DNA from: Pseudonocardia abyssalis
GTDB lineage: Bacteria; Actinomycetota; Actinomycetes; Mycobacteriales; Pseudonocardiaceae
Length of the DNA stretch: 64,000 bases
Reading direction: 5' to 3'
NCBI RefSeq assembly: GCF_019263705.2
Contig: NZ_JADQDK010000001.1
Span: forward strand, 5,394,001-5,458,000
In this document: positions 48,217-57,591 of the stretch, in pieces
Layout: the number at the start of each line of letters is the position of its first letter
Position numbering within the stretch: the first letter of the stretch is position 1
The notes under the pieces: model-generated
What the model was told of the DNA's origin: nothing
Database searches by the model: none
The model's input: the letters and a program-made list of their open reading frames with translations, nothing else
Made by a program: the position numbers and the translations under genes

Positions 48217-49901
48217 TCGGCGTCGCGCGGCTGTCGCTGCGGCTGCTACGGCTCGGGGGGCGGCGGGCGGCGCTGTCGGCCGGGCTGGTCGGCGCCGGGG
48301 TGGCGGTCGGGACGATGCTGCTGGCGCTCGCGCTCGGCGGGGTGCACGGCTGGGACGCCCGCGACGAGCGCACGGGCTGGCGCACCGACCTGGCGCAGCG
48401 GGAACCCGCCGGGTCGCCGGTGGCGCTGGCCGCGACCCGCGCCGAGGTCGTGGCGGGGCGGAGCACGGAGATCGTCGACCTGGCCGGTACCGTGCCCGGC
48501 CAGGCCCCGCCGCCCGGCCTCGTGCACGTGCCCGCGCCGGGGGAGGTGCTGGTGTCGCCCGCACTCGCGGATCTGCTCGCGCAGCGACCGGTCGACGGCC
48601 TCGTGCCGACCGGGACGATCGCCGACGCCGGACTCCGCGGGCCCGACGAGCTGGTCGCGGTGGTCGGGGTGCCCACCGACGCCCCGGACCTCGTCCCGCT
48701 CGCAGGCTTCGGCCCGACCGGGGACTTCGGGATCATCGAGGTCTACCGCCAGCTCACCTACGTGGCGGCGGCCCTGCTGGTGTTCCCGGTGGCGAGCCTG
48801 CTCGGGGCGTCGGCCCGGCTCACGGCCGCGCGCCGCACGGAACGGCTCGCCCTGCTGCGGCTGCTCGGGGCGTCGACCCGGCAGGTGACGGTCGCCGCCG
48901 TCACCGAGGTCGTCGCCGTCGCGGCGGCGGCCGCGGCGCTGGGCGTCGCGCTGTACTGGCTGGCCGCCCCCGCGGTGGCGTGGATCGAGCTCGGCGGCGG
49001 CCGGTGGTTCGCCGACGACGTCCGCCCGGCCCCGCCGACGCTGCTCGCCGTCGTCGCCGGGGTCGCGCTGCTGGCGGCGGGGGCGGCGGTCGGCGGGATG
49101 CGGCAGGTCGTCGTCGGGCCGCTCGGGGTGGTCCGACGCCAGGGGGCGGGCGGGGTGCGGCTGCTGAGGCTGCTCGGGGTGGTCGCGGGCCTCGTCGCGT
49201 TCGGGATCGTCAACACCGTGCGCGACGCCGGGCCCGCGAACATCACCGGGCTGGTGTTCGGGATCGGGGTCCTGATCCTGTTCGGGACGGTGTCGCTGGT
49301 CGGGCCGCTGGTGGTGCGGCTGCTCGGCGCGGGGATGGTGCGCTCGGCCCGGTCCGCGGGGACGCTGCTCGCCGGGCGCCGGCTGCTCGACGACCCGAAG
49401 GGCGCCTTCCGTCCGCTCGCCGGGCTCACCCTGGCGGTGTTCGTGGCGGGGTTCCTGGCCCCTCTGACCTCCTCGCTCGGCGGGGAGGCGACGGGCGCGG
49501 ACCTCGTCCTCGCGCAGGACCTGCAGCGTGGCACCCTGGTCGTGCTCGTCGGCACGTTCGTCATCGCGGCGACGGCCACCGGTACGACCGCGGCGGCCCG
49601 GATCCTCGATCACCGCCGCCCGCTGCGGCTGCTGCGCCTGGCCGGAACCCCGCTGGCCGTGCTCGACGCGGCCCGGCGCGCGGAGACGGTCCGACCGCTG
49701 CTGGTGCTCGGCGGGATCGGGCTGGCGATGGGGCTGGTCTGCGCGTCGCCGTTCGCCGTGGCGTCGGACGCGTTCGCCCCGTCGGGTCTGCTGCTGCTCG
49801 GCGTCGTCGTCGTGCTGGGGGTACTGCTCGTCGCGGGGGCGTCGGCGGCGTCGCGTCCGCTGCTGCGGTCGGTGACGACGGAGTCGGCGCGGGAGGACTG
49901 A
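48213..49901 (+). CDS. FtsX-like ABC permease
   Basis: The 562-residue permease has an N-terminal helix, an extracytoplasmic region of about 130 residues (45-175), then about nine helices in two FtsX-type groups (YVAAALLVFPVASLLG with RLALLRLLGASTRQV, and later RLLRLAGTPLAVLDAARRAE). The motif LLRLLGAS is the MacB-like coupling segment. It works with the ATPase before it; a role in exporting or removing a peptide or lipid from the membrane is inferred. Confidence 0.88.
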   Translation: MIGVARLSLRLLRLGGRRAALSAGLVGAGVAVGTMLLALALGGVHGWDARDERTGWRTDLAQREPAGSPVALAATRAEVVAGRSTEIVDLAGTVPGQAPPPGLVHVPAPGEVLVSPALADLLAQRPVDGLVPTGTIADAGLRGPDELVAVVGVPTDAPDLVPLAGFGPTGDFGIIEVYRQLTYVAAALLVFPVASLLGASARLTAARRTERLALLRLLGASTRQVTVAAVTEVVAVAAAAAALGVALYWLAAPAVAWIELGGGRWFADDVRPAPPTLLAVVAGVALLAAGAAVGGMRQVVVGPLGVVRRQGAGGVRLLRLLGVVAGLVAFGIVNTVRDAGPANITGLVFGIGVLILFGTVSLVGPLVVRLLGAGMVRSARSAGTLLAGRRLLDDPKGAFRPLAGLTLAVFVAGFLAPLTSSLGGEATGADLVLAQDLQRGTLVVLVGTFVIAATATGTTAAARILDHRRPLRLLRLAGTPLAVLDAARRAETVRPLLVLGGIGLAMGLVCASPFAVASDAFAPSGLLLLGVVVVLGVLLVAGASAASRPLLRSVTTESARED

Positions 49902-50110
49902 CCGGCGGAGCCCGTCGAGATCGATCTCGACGGGATGGGTGCGGTGGCCGGGGACGTGCCGGTCACCGCCCCGCCGTCGCCGTAGCCGAACCCGCCGGCG
50001 AGGTGGCAGGCGCGCAGGGAGACCGGCTCGGTGACGTCGACGATCCAGTAGTGCGGGATGCCGGCGTCGGCGTGCTCACCGCGCTCGTGGACGCGGTCGG
50101 TGGGCACGGA
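49902..50110 (-). pseudogene. Uma2-family nuclease relic
   Basis: The minus strand reads DAGIPHYWIVDVTEPVSL and then HLAGGFGYGDGGAVTGT, the C-terminal half of the Uma2 (DUF820) restriction-endonuclease-like fold. The expected ending PVEIDLDGLR is also present but in another frame. The N-terminal half is missing. No start codon fits, so this is a decayed gene end. A 24-bp perfect palindrome (49911-49934) lies in the frameshifted tail. Confidence 0.55.
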
Positions 50111-50229
50111 CCCCGGGGAGTGGGCCCCACGGCGACGACGCGACTGGCGACGGGGGGTGCGGTGGGGGCCACGGCTGGATCGTCTCCGACCGCCCTCGTC
50201 GGGACGAGCGTGGCACCCACCGCACGCGG

Positions 50230-50667
50230 TCAGGCGCGCTCGGTCAGCTTGAAGACCGGGATCTCGCGGTCGGTCTTCGCCTGGTAGTCGGCGTAGTCGG
50301 CGAAGGTCGCGACGCCGCGCTCCCACCACACGGCCTTCTCCTCGCCGGTGATCTCCGTGGCGTCGTAGTCCTTGGTCACCCGGCCGTCCTGCAGCTCGAC
50401 GTGCGGCTCGGCCTTCACGTTGTGGTACCAGACGGGGTGCTTGGGTGCCCCGCCCAGCGACGCGACGATCGCGTACTCGCCGTCGTGCTCCACGCGCATG
50501 AGCGGCACCTTGCGGAGCTTCCCCGACTTCACGCCCCGGGTCGTCAGCAGGATGACGGGCCGGCCCTTGATGTCGACGCTCTCCGTGGTCCCGGTCTCGA
50601 GGATCTTCTCGGTCTGGTCGCGGACCCAGCCCTCGGGGCTGAGCTCGTATTCTCCTTCAAGCGGCAT
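50230..50667 (-). CDS. deazaflavin-dependent nitroreductase-family oxidoreductase
   Basis: The 145-residue protein belongs to the F420H(2)-dependent Ddn/FDOR family: [20 protein letters not shown] (split-barrel beta strands and the Arg/Lys phosphate-binding site), [20 protein letters not shown] and [19 protein letters not shown] are all family hallmarks. It probably reduces quinones or xenobiotics with F420. The ATG at 50667 is used; a GTG at 50682 is an alternative. Confidence 0.9.
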   Translation of the reverse strand: MPLEGEYELSPEGWVRDQTEKILETGTTESVDIKGRPVILLTTRGVKSGKLRKVPLMRVEHDGEYAIVASLGGAPKHPVWYHNVKAEPHVELQDGRVTKDYDATEITGEEKAVWWERGVATFADYADYQAKTDREIPVFKLTERA

Positions 50668-50724
50668 ACCCCCATCGAACACGCCTTCCCCGAGGCACGC
50701 CGGGCGGGTTACGGTCGGGATCAC

Positions 50725-50808
50725 ACGGGAGCTCGCGCGCAGCGGGCTGAGAGGGCGGGTTCGCAGCGCCGCCGACCGTCGAACCAGACCGGGTAATGCC
50801 GGCTGCAG
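50725..50808 (+). promoter_or_regulatory. TPP (THI-box) riboswitch
   Basis: The conserved TPP aptamer blocks are present in order: GGGAGC (50727), CTGAGA (50747-50752), GACCGTCGAACC (to 50785), and CCGGGTAATGCCGGC (50789-50803). The ribosome-binding site AGGAGGT (50807-50813) follows immediately, so thiamine pyrophosphate binding should block translation of thiD. Confidence 0.95.
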
Positions 50809-50819
50809 GAGGTACGGAC

Positions 50820-51695
50820 ATGGAACCGACCGTGGGCACCACCCCGCCCCGCGTGCTGACGATCGCCGGCACCGACTCGGGCGGCGGCGCGGGGGTCGCG
50901 GCCGACCTGCGCGCGATGGCGGCCTGCGGGGTGCACGGCTGCGTCGCCGTCACGGCGGTGACGGTCCAGAACACGCTCGGCGTCAGCGGGGTGCACGTGC
51001 TGCCGCCGGAGACGGTCGCGGCGCAGATCGAGACCGTCGCGACCGACATCGGGCTCGACGCCGCGAAGACCGGGATGCTGGCCGGGCGGGCCACGATCGA
51101 GGCCGTCGCGGCGGCGTGCGACCGCGCCGGGATCGGGGCCGACGGACGCACCCCGTTCGTCGTCGACCCGGTGGCCGCGTCGATGCACGGCGACCCCCTG
51201 CTCGCCGACGACGCCCTCGACGCGTTCCGCACGCTGCTGTTCCCGCGCGCCACCCTCGTCACCCCCAACCTCGACGAGGTGCGCCTGCTGGTCGGCGTCG
51301 ACGTCCACGACCGCGCGGGCCAGTACGACGCGGCGAAGACGCTGCACGCACTCGGACCGCGGTACGTGCTGGTCAAGGGCGGGCACCTGGCCGAGGACAC
51401 CGACGAGTGCGTCGACCTGTTCTACGACGGGCACACCTTCACCGAGCTGCCCGGCCCCCGCTTCGACACCGGCCACACCCACGGCGGTGGCGACAACATG
51501 GCCTCGGCGATCGCGTCCGGACTCGCGCGCGGGCTCGACGTACCCGCGGCCGTCGCGTTCGGCAAGCGCTACATCACCGAGGCCGTCCGGCACGCGTACC
51601 CGCTCGGCGCCGGGCACGGCCCGGTGTCGCCGCTGTGGGCGGTCCGGCCCTGGTGGGAGTCCGACGCCCGGGACATTCGACGCGGGAGCTCCTGA
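50820..51695 (+). CDS. thiD: hydroxymethylpyrimidine (phosphate) kinase
   Basis: The 291-residue ribokinase-family enzyme phosphorylates HMP and HMP-P in thiamine synthesis. Motifs: [43 protein letters not shown] and VLVKGGHL. The anion-hole motif reads [20 protein letters not shown], where ThiD normally has GTGCT, so the catalytic Cys is replaced by Asp. The preceding TPP riboswitch fixes its role in thiamine metabolism. A clear AGGAGGT site lies 6 bases before the ATG. Confidence 0.92.
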   Translation: MEPTVGTTPPRVLTIAGTDSGGGAGVAADLRAMAACGVHGCVAVTAVTVQNTLGVSGVHVLPPETVAAQIETVATDIGLDAAKTGMLAGRATIEAVAAACDRAGIGADGRTPFVVDPVAASMHGDPLLADDALDAFRTLLFPRATLVTPNLDEVRLLVGVDVHDRAGQYDAAKTLHALGPRYVLVKGGHLAEDTDECVDLFYDGHTFTELPGPRFDTGHTHGGGDNMASAIASGLARGLDVPAAVAFGKRYITEAVRHAYPLGAGHGPVSPLWAVRPWWESDARDIRRGSS

Positions 51696-51762
51696 CGCGG
51701 CGGGCCGAGAGGGCGGGATGCAGCCGCCGACCGCAGAACCCGTCCGGGTGCGGCCGGCGCAG
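51684..51762 (+). promoter_or_regulatory. degenerate second TPP riboswitch
   Basis: All TPP blocks recur with near-identical spacing: GGGAGC (51684), CCGAGA for CTGAGA (51705), GACCGCAGAACC (to 51740), CCGGGT (51744) and GCCGGC (51753). The invariant AAT before GCCGGC is GCG. The element overlaps the last 12 bases of thiD. It is probably a non-functional relic of a riboswitch that preceded a lost thiamine gene. Confidence 0.7.
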
Positions 51763-51928
51763 CGCGTGGACGGCGGCCGGGTGCACCTGCCCGTGACACG
51801 CCACCTGGCCGCAGGTGCGGCGGTTCCGGCCGGGGTACCGCCGCATCTCCCGGACACCCTCCGTAAAGGGTCGTGCACAACAGGACTGGCGCGCGCGTGC
51901 CGCGCGACGCCCGGCTAGTGTCGCCCGA

Positions 51929-54193
51929 ATGAGCATCATGGGCACGCGCGTGGTCCGCCGAGAGGACCCCCTCTTCCTCTCGCGGGGTGCCACCTACACC
52001 GACGACCTGACCGACGAACGGCTCACCGGTGCGCTGCACCTGACGCTCGTCCGGTCCCCGCTCGCGCACGCGCGCATCACCTCCATCGACGTCGAGGAGG
52101 CCCGTTCGGCCCCCGGCGTCGTCGCGGTGATCACCGGCGCGGAGATCGACCTGGAGCCCGCGCTGCTGTTCGGCGGCGCGAACAAGGGCATGGTCCGGTC
52201 CTGGCTGCCGACCGACAAGGTCCGCTTCGTCGGGGAGCCGGTCGTGGCCGTCCTCACCGAGGAGGCCTACCAGGGCCAGGACGCCGCCGACCTCGTGGAG
52301 ATCGACTACGACCCGCTGCCGGCGGTCATCGACCTCAAGGCAGCGGCATCCGACGAGGTGCTGCTGTTCGAGGAGGTCGGCACCAACACCTCCAACGGCT
52401 TCGGGCTGAAGGACGAGTTCGACGAGCACCTGTTCGACGACTGCGAGGTCGTCGTCACGAAGGAGATCGTGAACCAGCGCCTCGCCGCGGCGTCGCTGGA
52501 GACCCGCGCCGCGAGCGCCGTCTGGGGCGAGGACGGGCGGCTCACGCTCTGGTGCTCCACCCAGGCCGCGCAGGGCGCGAAGGCCGAGGTCGCCGGCTGG
52601 CTCGGCGTCGAGGCCGACCAGGTGCACGTGATCACCCCCGACGTGGGCGGCGGCTTCGGCGCGAAGATCGGCGCCGACCCCGAGTTCGCGCTCGTCTCGT
52701 GGTTCGCCAGGCACACCGGCCGTCCCGTGCGCTGGAACGAGACCCGCTCGGAGAACATGACCGGGATGGTCCAGGGCCGCGCGCAGCTGCAGACGGTCAC
52801 CATCGGCGGCAACCGCGACGGCAAGGTGCTCGCCTACCGCCTCGACGTGCTCGCCGACGCGGGCGCGTACCCGCGCCTGGGCGCCGTCCTGCCGATGTTC
52901 ACGCGGATGATGGCCCCGGGCGTCTACGACATCCCGAAGGTCGAGTCGCGGGCCCGGGTGCTGGTCACCACCACCACGTCGACCGCGGCCTACCGCGGTG
53001 CCGGGCGCCCCGAGGCCACCGCGGCCATCGAGCGCTCGATGGACATGTTCGCGGCCGAGATCGGCATGGACCCGGCCGAGGTCCGCCGGCGCAACCTGCT
53101 GCAGCCCGAGCAGTTCCCGCTCACCACCAAGGGCGGTGCGCCCTACGACAGCGGCGAGTACGAGAAGGCGCTCGACAAGGTCCTCGAGGCCGCGGGCTAC
53201 AGCGAGCTGCGCGCCGAGCAGAAGCGCCGCCGCGACGCCGGCGAGGTCGTGCAGCTCGGCATCGGTGTCTCGGTGTTCGTCGAGATCACCGGCGGCGGCG
53301 CGTTCAGCGAGGACGCCTCCGTCGAGGTCCACCCCGACGGCACCGTCACCGTGCTCACCGGCACCTCGCCGCACGGGCAGGGCCACGCCACGGCGTGGGC
53401 GATGCTCGCCAGCGAGCACCTCGGCATCGGCATCGACAAGATCACCGTCCTGCACGGCGACACCGACCTCATCCCCCGCGGCAGCGGCACGATGGGCTCG
53501 CGCAGCCTGCAGACCGGCGGTGTCGCCGTCTACCAGGCGGCGGGCGAGCTCGTCGAGCTGGCCAAGCAGCGCGCGGCCGACCTGCTCGAGGCCAACGTCG
53601 ACGACCTCGAGGTCGTCGACGGCTCGGTCAACGTCCGCGGCACCGACAAGGGCGTCACGCTCGCGGCGCTGGCGGAGAAGGAGCGGCTGCAGGTCGACTC
53701 CAACTTCGACAGCGGCGCGCCCACGTTCCCGTTCGGCGCGCACGTCGCCGTCGTCGAGGTCGACGTGGAGTCCGGCAAGGCGGTGGTCGACAAGATCATC
53801 ACCGTCGACGACGCCGGCCCCGTCCTCAACCCCCTGCTGTGCGAGGGGCAGCGCCACGGCGGCATCGCGCAGGGCATCTCGCAGGCCCTGCTCGAGGAGG
53901 TCGTCTACGACGCCGACGGCAACCCGCTGACGGCCACGTTCGCCGACTACGCGTTCCCGTCCGCGGCCGAGCTGCCCAGCTTCACGCTGCTCGACATGGC
54001 CACGCCGACGCACATCAACCCGCTGGGCGCCAAGGGCATCGGCGAGGCGGGCACCATCGGTGCCACGCCCGCCGTGCAGAGCGCGGTGGTCGACGCCGTG
54101 TCCCACCTGGGCGTCCGCCACATCGACATGCCGACCAGCCCCCTGCGGGTCTGGGAGGCCATCAACGCCGCTGCCCAGGAGGGCGCCAAGTGA
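51929..54193 (+). CDS. molybdenum hydroxylase large subunit (xanthine/CO dehydrogenase family, form-II type)
   Basis: The 754-residue catalytic subunit begins [20 protein letters not shown]. It carries the molybdenum-cofactor motifs [20 protein letters not shown] (about 351-360) and GAKGIGEAG with the catalytic Glu. The loop AYRGAGR marks form-II CoxL-like enzymes; true form-I CO dehydrogenase has a Cys-containing AYxCSFR. The substrate is unknown. It forms a heterotrimer with the next two gene products, every junction being GTGA or ATGA. Maturation genes lie at 7.4-10.6 kb. Confidence 0.93.
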   Translation: MSIMGTRVVRREDPLFLSRGATYTDDLTDERLTGALHLTLVRSPLAHARITSIDVEEARSAPGVVAVITGAEIDLEPALLFGGANKGMVRSWLPTDKVRFVGEPVVAVLTEEAYQGQDAADLVEIDYDPLPAVIDLKAAASDEVLLFEEVGTNTSNGFGLKDEFDEHLFDDCEVVVTKEIVNQRLAAASLETRAASAVWGEDGRLTLWCSTQAAQGAKAEVAGWLGVEADQVHVITPDVGGGFGAKIGADPEFALVSWFARHTGRPVRWNETRSENMTGMVQGRAQLQTVTIGGNRDGKVLAYRLDVLADAGAYPRLGAVLPMFTRMMAPGVYDIPKVESRARVLVTTTTSTAAYRGAGRPEATAAIERSMDMFAAEIGMDPAEVRRRNLLQPEQFPLTTKGGAPYDSGEYEKALDKVLEAAGYSELRAEQKRRRDAGEVVQLGIGVSVFVEITGGGAFSEDASVEVHPDGTVTVLTGTSPHGQGHATAWAMLASEHLGIGIDKITVLHGDTDLIPRGSGTMGSRSLQTGGVAVYQAAGELVELAKQRAADLLEANVDDLEVVDGSVNVRGTDKGVTLAALAEKERLQVDSNFDSGAPTFPFGAHVAVVEVDVESGKAVVDKIITVDDAGPVLNPLLCEGQRHGGIAQGISQALLEEVVYDADGNPLTATFADYAFPSAAELPSFTLLDMATPTHINPLGAKGIGEAGTIGATPAVQSAVVDAVSHLGVRHIDMPTSPLRVWEAINAAAQEGAK

Positions 54194-54741
54194 AGGTCCA
54201 GATGACGGTGAACGGCGCCGACACCAGCGCCGACGTCGAGCCGCGGTTGCTGCTCGCCCACTACCTGCGCGACACCCTCGGGCTCAAGGCCACCAACGTC
54301 GGGTGCGACACCACCTCCTGCGGCGCGTGCACCGTGCTCGTCGACGGGGAGTCGGTGAAGTCCTGCACCATGCTCGCGGTGCAGGCCGACGAGGCCTCCG
54401 TGCAGACGATGGAGGGCCTCTCGCCCACCGCCGACGACCTGCACCCCGTGGCCGCCGCGTTCCGCGAGGAGCACGGCCTCCAGTGCGGGTTCTGCACGCC
54501 CGGAATGGTGATGGCCACGGTCAGCCTGCTGGCCGAGAACCCGAAGCCCACCGAGCGCGAGGTCCGCGAGGGCCTGGAGGGCAACCTCTGCCGGTGCACC
54601 GGCTACCACAACATCGTCCGGGCGGTGCTGGCCGCGAGCGGCCAGGACCCCGACGCGCTCACCGCCGGGGGGCACGCCGAGGAGGCGCCCTCCGGTGGCG
54701 TCGAGGTCGCGCCCGGCTTCTCCACCGGGAGTGGCGCATGA
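54190..54741 (+). CDS. molybdenum hydroxylase small [2Fe-2S] subunit
   Basis: The 183-residue subunit has a plant-type ferredoxin domain ([15 protein letters not shown]) and a helical domain with the second cluster ([20 protein letters not shown]), all eight Cys present. It passes electrons from the molybdenum site to FAD. A C-terminal extension of about 25 residues is Gly/Ala-rich. The GTG overlaps the large-subunit stop. Confidence 0.95.
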   Translation: MKVQMTVNGADTSADVEPRLLLAHYLRDTLGLKATNVGCDTTSCGACTVLVDGESVKSCTMLAVQADEASVQTMEGLSPTADDLHPVAAAFREEHGLQCGFCTPGMVMATVSLLAENPKPTEREVREGLEGNLCRCTGYHNIVRAVLAASGQDPDALTAGGHAEEAPSGGVEVAPGFSTGSGA

Positions 54742-55556
54742 TCCCCGTCGGTTTCGCCTATGAGCGTCCGGACACCCTCGACGGCGCGCTCGCGCTGCTC
54801 GCCGAGCACGGCGACGAGGCCACCGTGCTGGCCGGCGGGCATTCGATCCTGCCCGTCATGAAGCTGCGCCTGGCCGCCCCCGAGCTGGTGATCGACATCG
54901 GCCGGCTCACCGAGCTGAACTACGTGCGCGTCGACGGCGACGAGGTCGCGATCGGGGCGGGCACCAAGCACCGCACCGTCGAGTCGTCGGAGGTCGTGCT
55001 GGCGGAGGTCCCGCTGCTGGCGGCCGTCGCCCGCACCGTCGGCGACCCGCAGATCCGTCACCGCGGCACGCTCGGCGGGTCGCTGGCGCACGCCGACCCG
55101 GCGTCGGACCTGCCGGCGGCCGTCCTCACGCTCGGCGGCACGGTCGTTCTGCGCGGGCCGCGCGGTGAGCGCTCGGTGCCGATCACGGAGTTCTACACCG
55201 GGATGTTCTCCTCGGTGAAGGAGGCCGACGAGCTGATCACCGAGATCCGCGTGCCGCGCACCGGCTCCGCGGGCTGGGCGTACGAGAAGTTCACCCGCCG
55301 GGCCAACGACTGGGCGATCGTCGCGGTCGCCGCCGTCGACGGGCGGGTGGGGCTGGTCAACATGGGCCCGACCCCGCTGCGGGCGACGGCCACCGAGGCC
55401 GCGCTGGCCGGCGGGGCGTCGATCGCCGACGCCGCGGCGCTGGCCGCCGAGGGCACCGAGCCGACGGCGGACCTGACGGCCACGGCCGACTACCGCCGCC
55501 ACCTCGCCCGCGTGCTGACCAAGCGGGCCCTGACGACGGCCGCCGCCGGAGCCTGA
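54738..55556 (+). CDS. molybdenum hydroxylase medium FAD-binding subunit
   Basis: The 272-residue subunit has the FAD motifs [14 protein letters not shown] and [15 protein letters not shown] (TIGGS type), then the CO_deh_flav_C domain. It transfers electrons to the final acceptor. The ATG is in an ATGA overlap with the small subunit. Order large-small-medium is one of the common arrangements; CO dehydrogenase operons normally run medium-small-large, another sign this is not a classical CODH. Confidence 0.94.
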   Translation: MIPVGFAYERPDTLDGALALLAEHGDEATVLAGGHSILPVMKLRLAAPELVIDIGRLTELNYVRVDGDEVAIGAGTKHRTVESSEVVLAEVPLLAAVARTVGDPQIRHRGTLGGSLAHADPASDLPAAVLTLGGTVVLRGPRGERSVPITEFYTGMFSSVKEADELITEIRVPRTGSAGWAYEKFTRRANDWAIVAVAAVDGRVGLVNMGPTPLRATATEAALAGGASIADAAALAAEGTEPTADLTATADYRRHLARVLTKRALTTAAAGA

Positions 55557-55570
55557 CCGACCCACCCCAC

Positions 55571-55724
55571 CCCGCGAGTCGCTGTTTCTCCGCCCCCGAG
55601 TCGTCGTGATCGGTCCGGGTCACGACGGCCCGAGGGCGGGAACGGCACGACTCACGGGCTCGGGTCCGGCGACTCGCGGGCGTGTTTCCAGCGACTCGCG
55701 GGTCCGGGAACAGCGACTCGCGGG
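55571..55724. repeat. REP-like cluster with CGACTCGCGGG repeats at 22-bp spacing
   Basis: CGACTCGCGGG occurs at 55670, 55692 and 55714, exactly 22 bases apart, and inverted (CCCGCGAGTCG) at 55571. The first part matches the sequence inside the AAA gene at 42092-42130. The region separates the hydroxylase operon from the kinase gene and is probably a REP-like intergenic element. Confidence 0.75.
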
Positions 55725-55791
55725 CGTGTTGCGCGGGACCCGCGGACACGATCCGTGTCGGTCGCGCATGAAACGTCGCGAACGGGGGAAC

Positions 55792-56802
55792 GTGAGCGGT
55801 GTGATCGACGACGAGGGTGCGGTACCCGAGGGCCGGCTCGTCGCAGGCCGCTACCGGCTCGGGCCGGTCATCGGGATCGGGTCCTCGGCCGTGGTGCGCC
55901 GCGGACGCGACCTGCACGACGGCGTCCGGGTCGCGGTGAAGCTGTTCCACCCCGGGGGAACGCTGCACGACCGTCGCCAGCAGCGCCGGGAGATGGACGC
56001 GCTGTCGCGCCTGGACCATCCCGGCCTCGTGGGCCTGCGCGACGGTGGCACCGAGTCCGGGCGCCCGTTCGTCGTCACCGACCTCGTGGAGGGCCCCACG
56101 CTCGCCGAGCAGATCGGGCTCGCCCCGCTGCCGCCCGAGCAGGTCCGCCGCCTCGGCGCGGAACTGGCCGACGCACTCGCCCATGTCCACGACGGCGGCA
56201 TCGTGCACCGGGACGTGAAGCCGGCCAACGTGCTGCTCGGCGACGGCACCCACGCCCACCTGGCCGACTTCGGCATCGCGAAGGCCCTCGACGGCGCCGC
56301 GGCCACCGAGACCGGGATGATCGTCGGCACCGCAGCGTTCCTCGCGCCCGAGCAGGCGCGCGGGGAGCGGGTCGGACCGCCCGCCGACGTCTACGCGCTC
56401 GGCCTGGTGCTGCTGGAGGCGCTGACCGGGCGCCGGGAGTACCCCGGCCGTGCCGCGGAGTCGGCGACCGCCCGCCTGCACCGCCGCCCGCACGTCCCCG
56501 ACGGGCTCCCGAACGATCTCGGTGGCGTACTGATCGCGATGACCGAGGACGACCCGGCCGCTCGACCCACGGCCGCCGCCGTCGCTGCGGCGCTCGCCGT
56601 GACCCCGATCCACGCCGTCCCGTCCGTCGGGGGCGGCGGGCGCCACCGGCGCAGCTCCGGTCGGCGTCGGGGGGTCGTGCCGCTCGCCGCCACCGCTCTG
56701 GTCCTGGCCGCGGCCGGGGGAACGGCCCTGCTGCTCGGCCCGACGGACCCGGCCCCCGTCGTCGCCTCTCCTGCGGTGGTCCCTGCGGCCGGTGAACGCT
56801 GA
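55792..56802 (+). CDS. Pkn-type serine/threonine protein kinase
   Basis: The 336-residue kinase starts at GTG 55792, 4 bases after GGGGGA; an ATG at 55768 is possible. Glycine loop VIGIGSSAVVRRG, ATP Lys in VAVKLF, catalytic loop HRDVKPANV, DFGIAKAL and AFLAPEQARG are all present. A basic linker precedes one membrane helix near the C-terminus (VVPLAATALVLAAAGGTALL) and a short extracellular tail with no sensor domain. It is not linked to an obvious substrate gene. Confidence 0.92.
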   Translation: MSGVIDDEGAVPEGRLVAGRYRLGPVIGIGSSAVVRRGRDLHDGVRVAVKLFHPGGTLHDRRQQRREMDALSRLDHPGLVGLRDGGTESGRPFVVTDLVEGPTLAEQIGLAPLPPEQVRRLGAELADALAHVHDGGIVHRDVKPANVLLGDGTHAHLADFGIAKALDGAAATETGMIVGTAAFLAPEQARGERVGPPADVYALGLVLLEALTGRREYPGRAAESATARLHRRPHVPDGLPNDLGGVLIAMTEDDPAARPTAAAVAAALAVTPIHAVPSVGGGGRHRRSSGRRRGVVPLAATALVLAAAGGTALLLGPTDPAPVVASPAVVPAAGER

Positions 56803-56867
56803 CCCCGCCGGTCAAGGTCCAGACGTCGTCAGTGGGTCACCGGAGCGACATCGACGCCCTGATCGGC

Positions 56868-56946
56868 GGGCTGCGTCGGACCGGGCTGCGTCGGACCGGG
56901 CTGCGTCGGACCGGGCTGCGTCGGACCGGGCTGCGTCGGACCGGGT
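56868..56946. repeat. 15-bp tandem repeat, five units
   Basis: Five perfect copies of GGGCTGCGTCGGACC run from 56868 to 56942 and a partial copy follows. It lies between the convergent ends of the kinase and response regulator. It reads LRRTG or GPTQP in different frames, but neither belongs to a convincing gene, so it is probably a non-coding VNTR. Confidence 0.9.
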
Positions 56947-56955
56947 GTGCCCCCG

Positions 56956-57591
56956 TCAGGACAGGCCTGCCTCCTGTGCCGCGATCGCCGCCTGCACGCG
57001 TGAGCGCACCCCGAGTTTCGCGAGCACGCGGGACACGTGGGTCTTCGTCGTGGCCTCGGTGATCGCCAGTGCGCCGGCGATCTCGGCGTTGGACAGGCCG
57101 CGCCCCAGGCAGGTGAGCACGTCGGTCTCGCGGGGGGTGAGGTCGGCGAGCCCGGCCGGTGGTGCGACGGCGCGGGCCGGGGCGGCGAGGCGGGCCAGCA
57201 CGCGGCGGGTCACCTCCGGGGCGAGTACCCCGTCACCGCGGGCCACCGCGCGCACGGCGTCGAGCAACTGCGGGGCCGACACCGACTTCAGCAGGAACCC
57301 GGCGGCGCCCGCGGCCAGCGCTCCGTCGACGTAGTCGTCCAGGTCGAACGTGGTGAGGACGAGCACCGGGCACGTGTCGGCGAGCCGCCGCGTCGCCTCG
57401 ATCCCGTCGATGCCGGGCATCCGGATGTCCATGAGCACGAGGTCGGGGCGCAGCTCGCCGGCCGCACGGACGGCGGAGAGGCCGTCTCCCACCTCCGCGA
57501 CGACCTGCACGTCCGGGGCCGAGTCGAGGATCATCACCAGGCCGGTGCGGATCGCGGCCTGGTCGTCGGCGACGACAACCCGGACGGTCAT
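56956..57591 (-). CDS. NarL/LuxR-type response regulator
   Basis: The 211-residue regulator has a receiver (VVVADDQAAIRTGL, phospho-Asp in [10 protein letters not shown] at about 54, Lys in FLLKSVSA) and a LuxR HTH (LTPRETDVLTCLGRGLSNAE, EATTKTHVSRVLAKLG). The ATG is in an ATGA overlap with the kinase stop. Its target may be the divergent membrane proteins at 58865-60557. Confidence 0.92.
   Translation of the reverse strand: MTVRVVVADDQAAIRTGLVMILDSAPDVQVVAEVGDGLSAVRAAGELRPDLVLMDIRMPGIDGIEATRRLADTCPVLVLTTFDLDDYVDGALAAGAAGFLLKSVSAPQLLDAVRAVARGDGVLAPEVTRRVLARLAAPARAVAPPAGLADLTPRETDVLTCLGRGLSNAEIAGALAITEATTKTHVSRVLAKLGVRSRVQAAIAAQEAGLS

Noticed and set aside
51718..51918. Open frame after the degenerate TPP element
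   Set aside because: It starts inside the aptamer, has no ribosome-binding site of its own and shows no domain; more likely decayed DNA.
55571..55735. CRISPR-like array
   Set aside because: Units are 11 bp with 11-bp gaps and there are no spacers of normal length or cas genes.
56832..57062. Plus-strand frame with LRRTG repeats
   Set aside because: The repeat is a VNTR between convergent genes and the rest overlaps the response regulator antisense.
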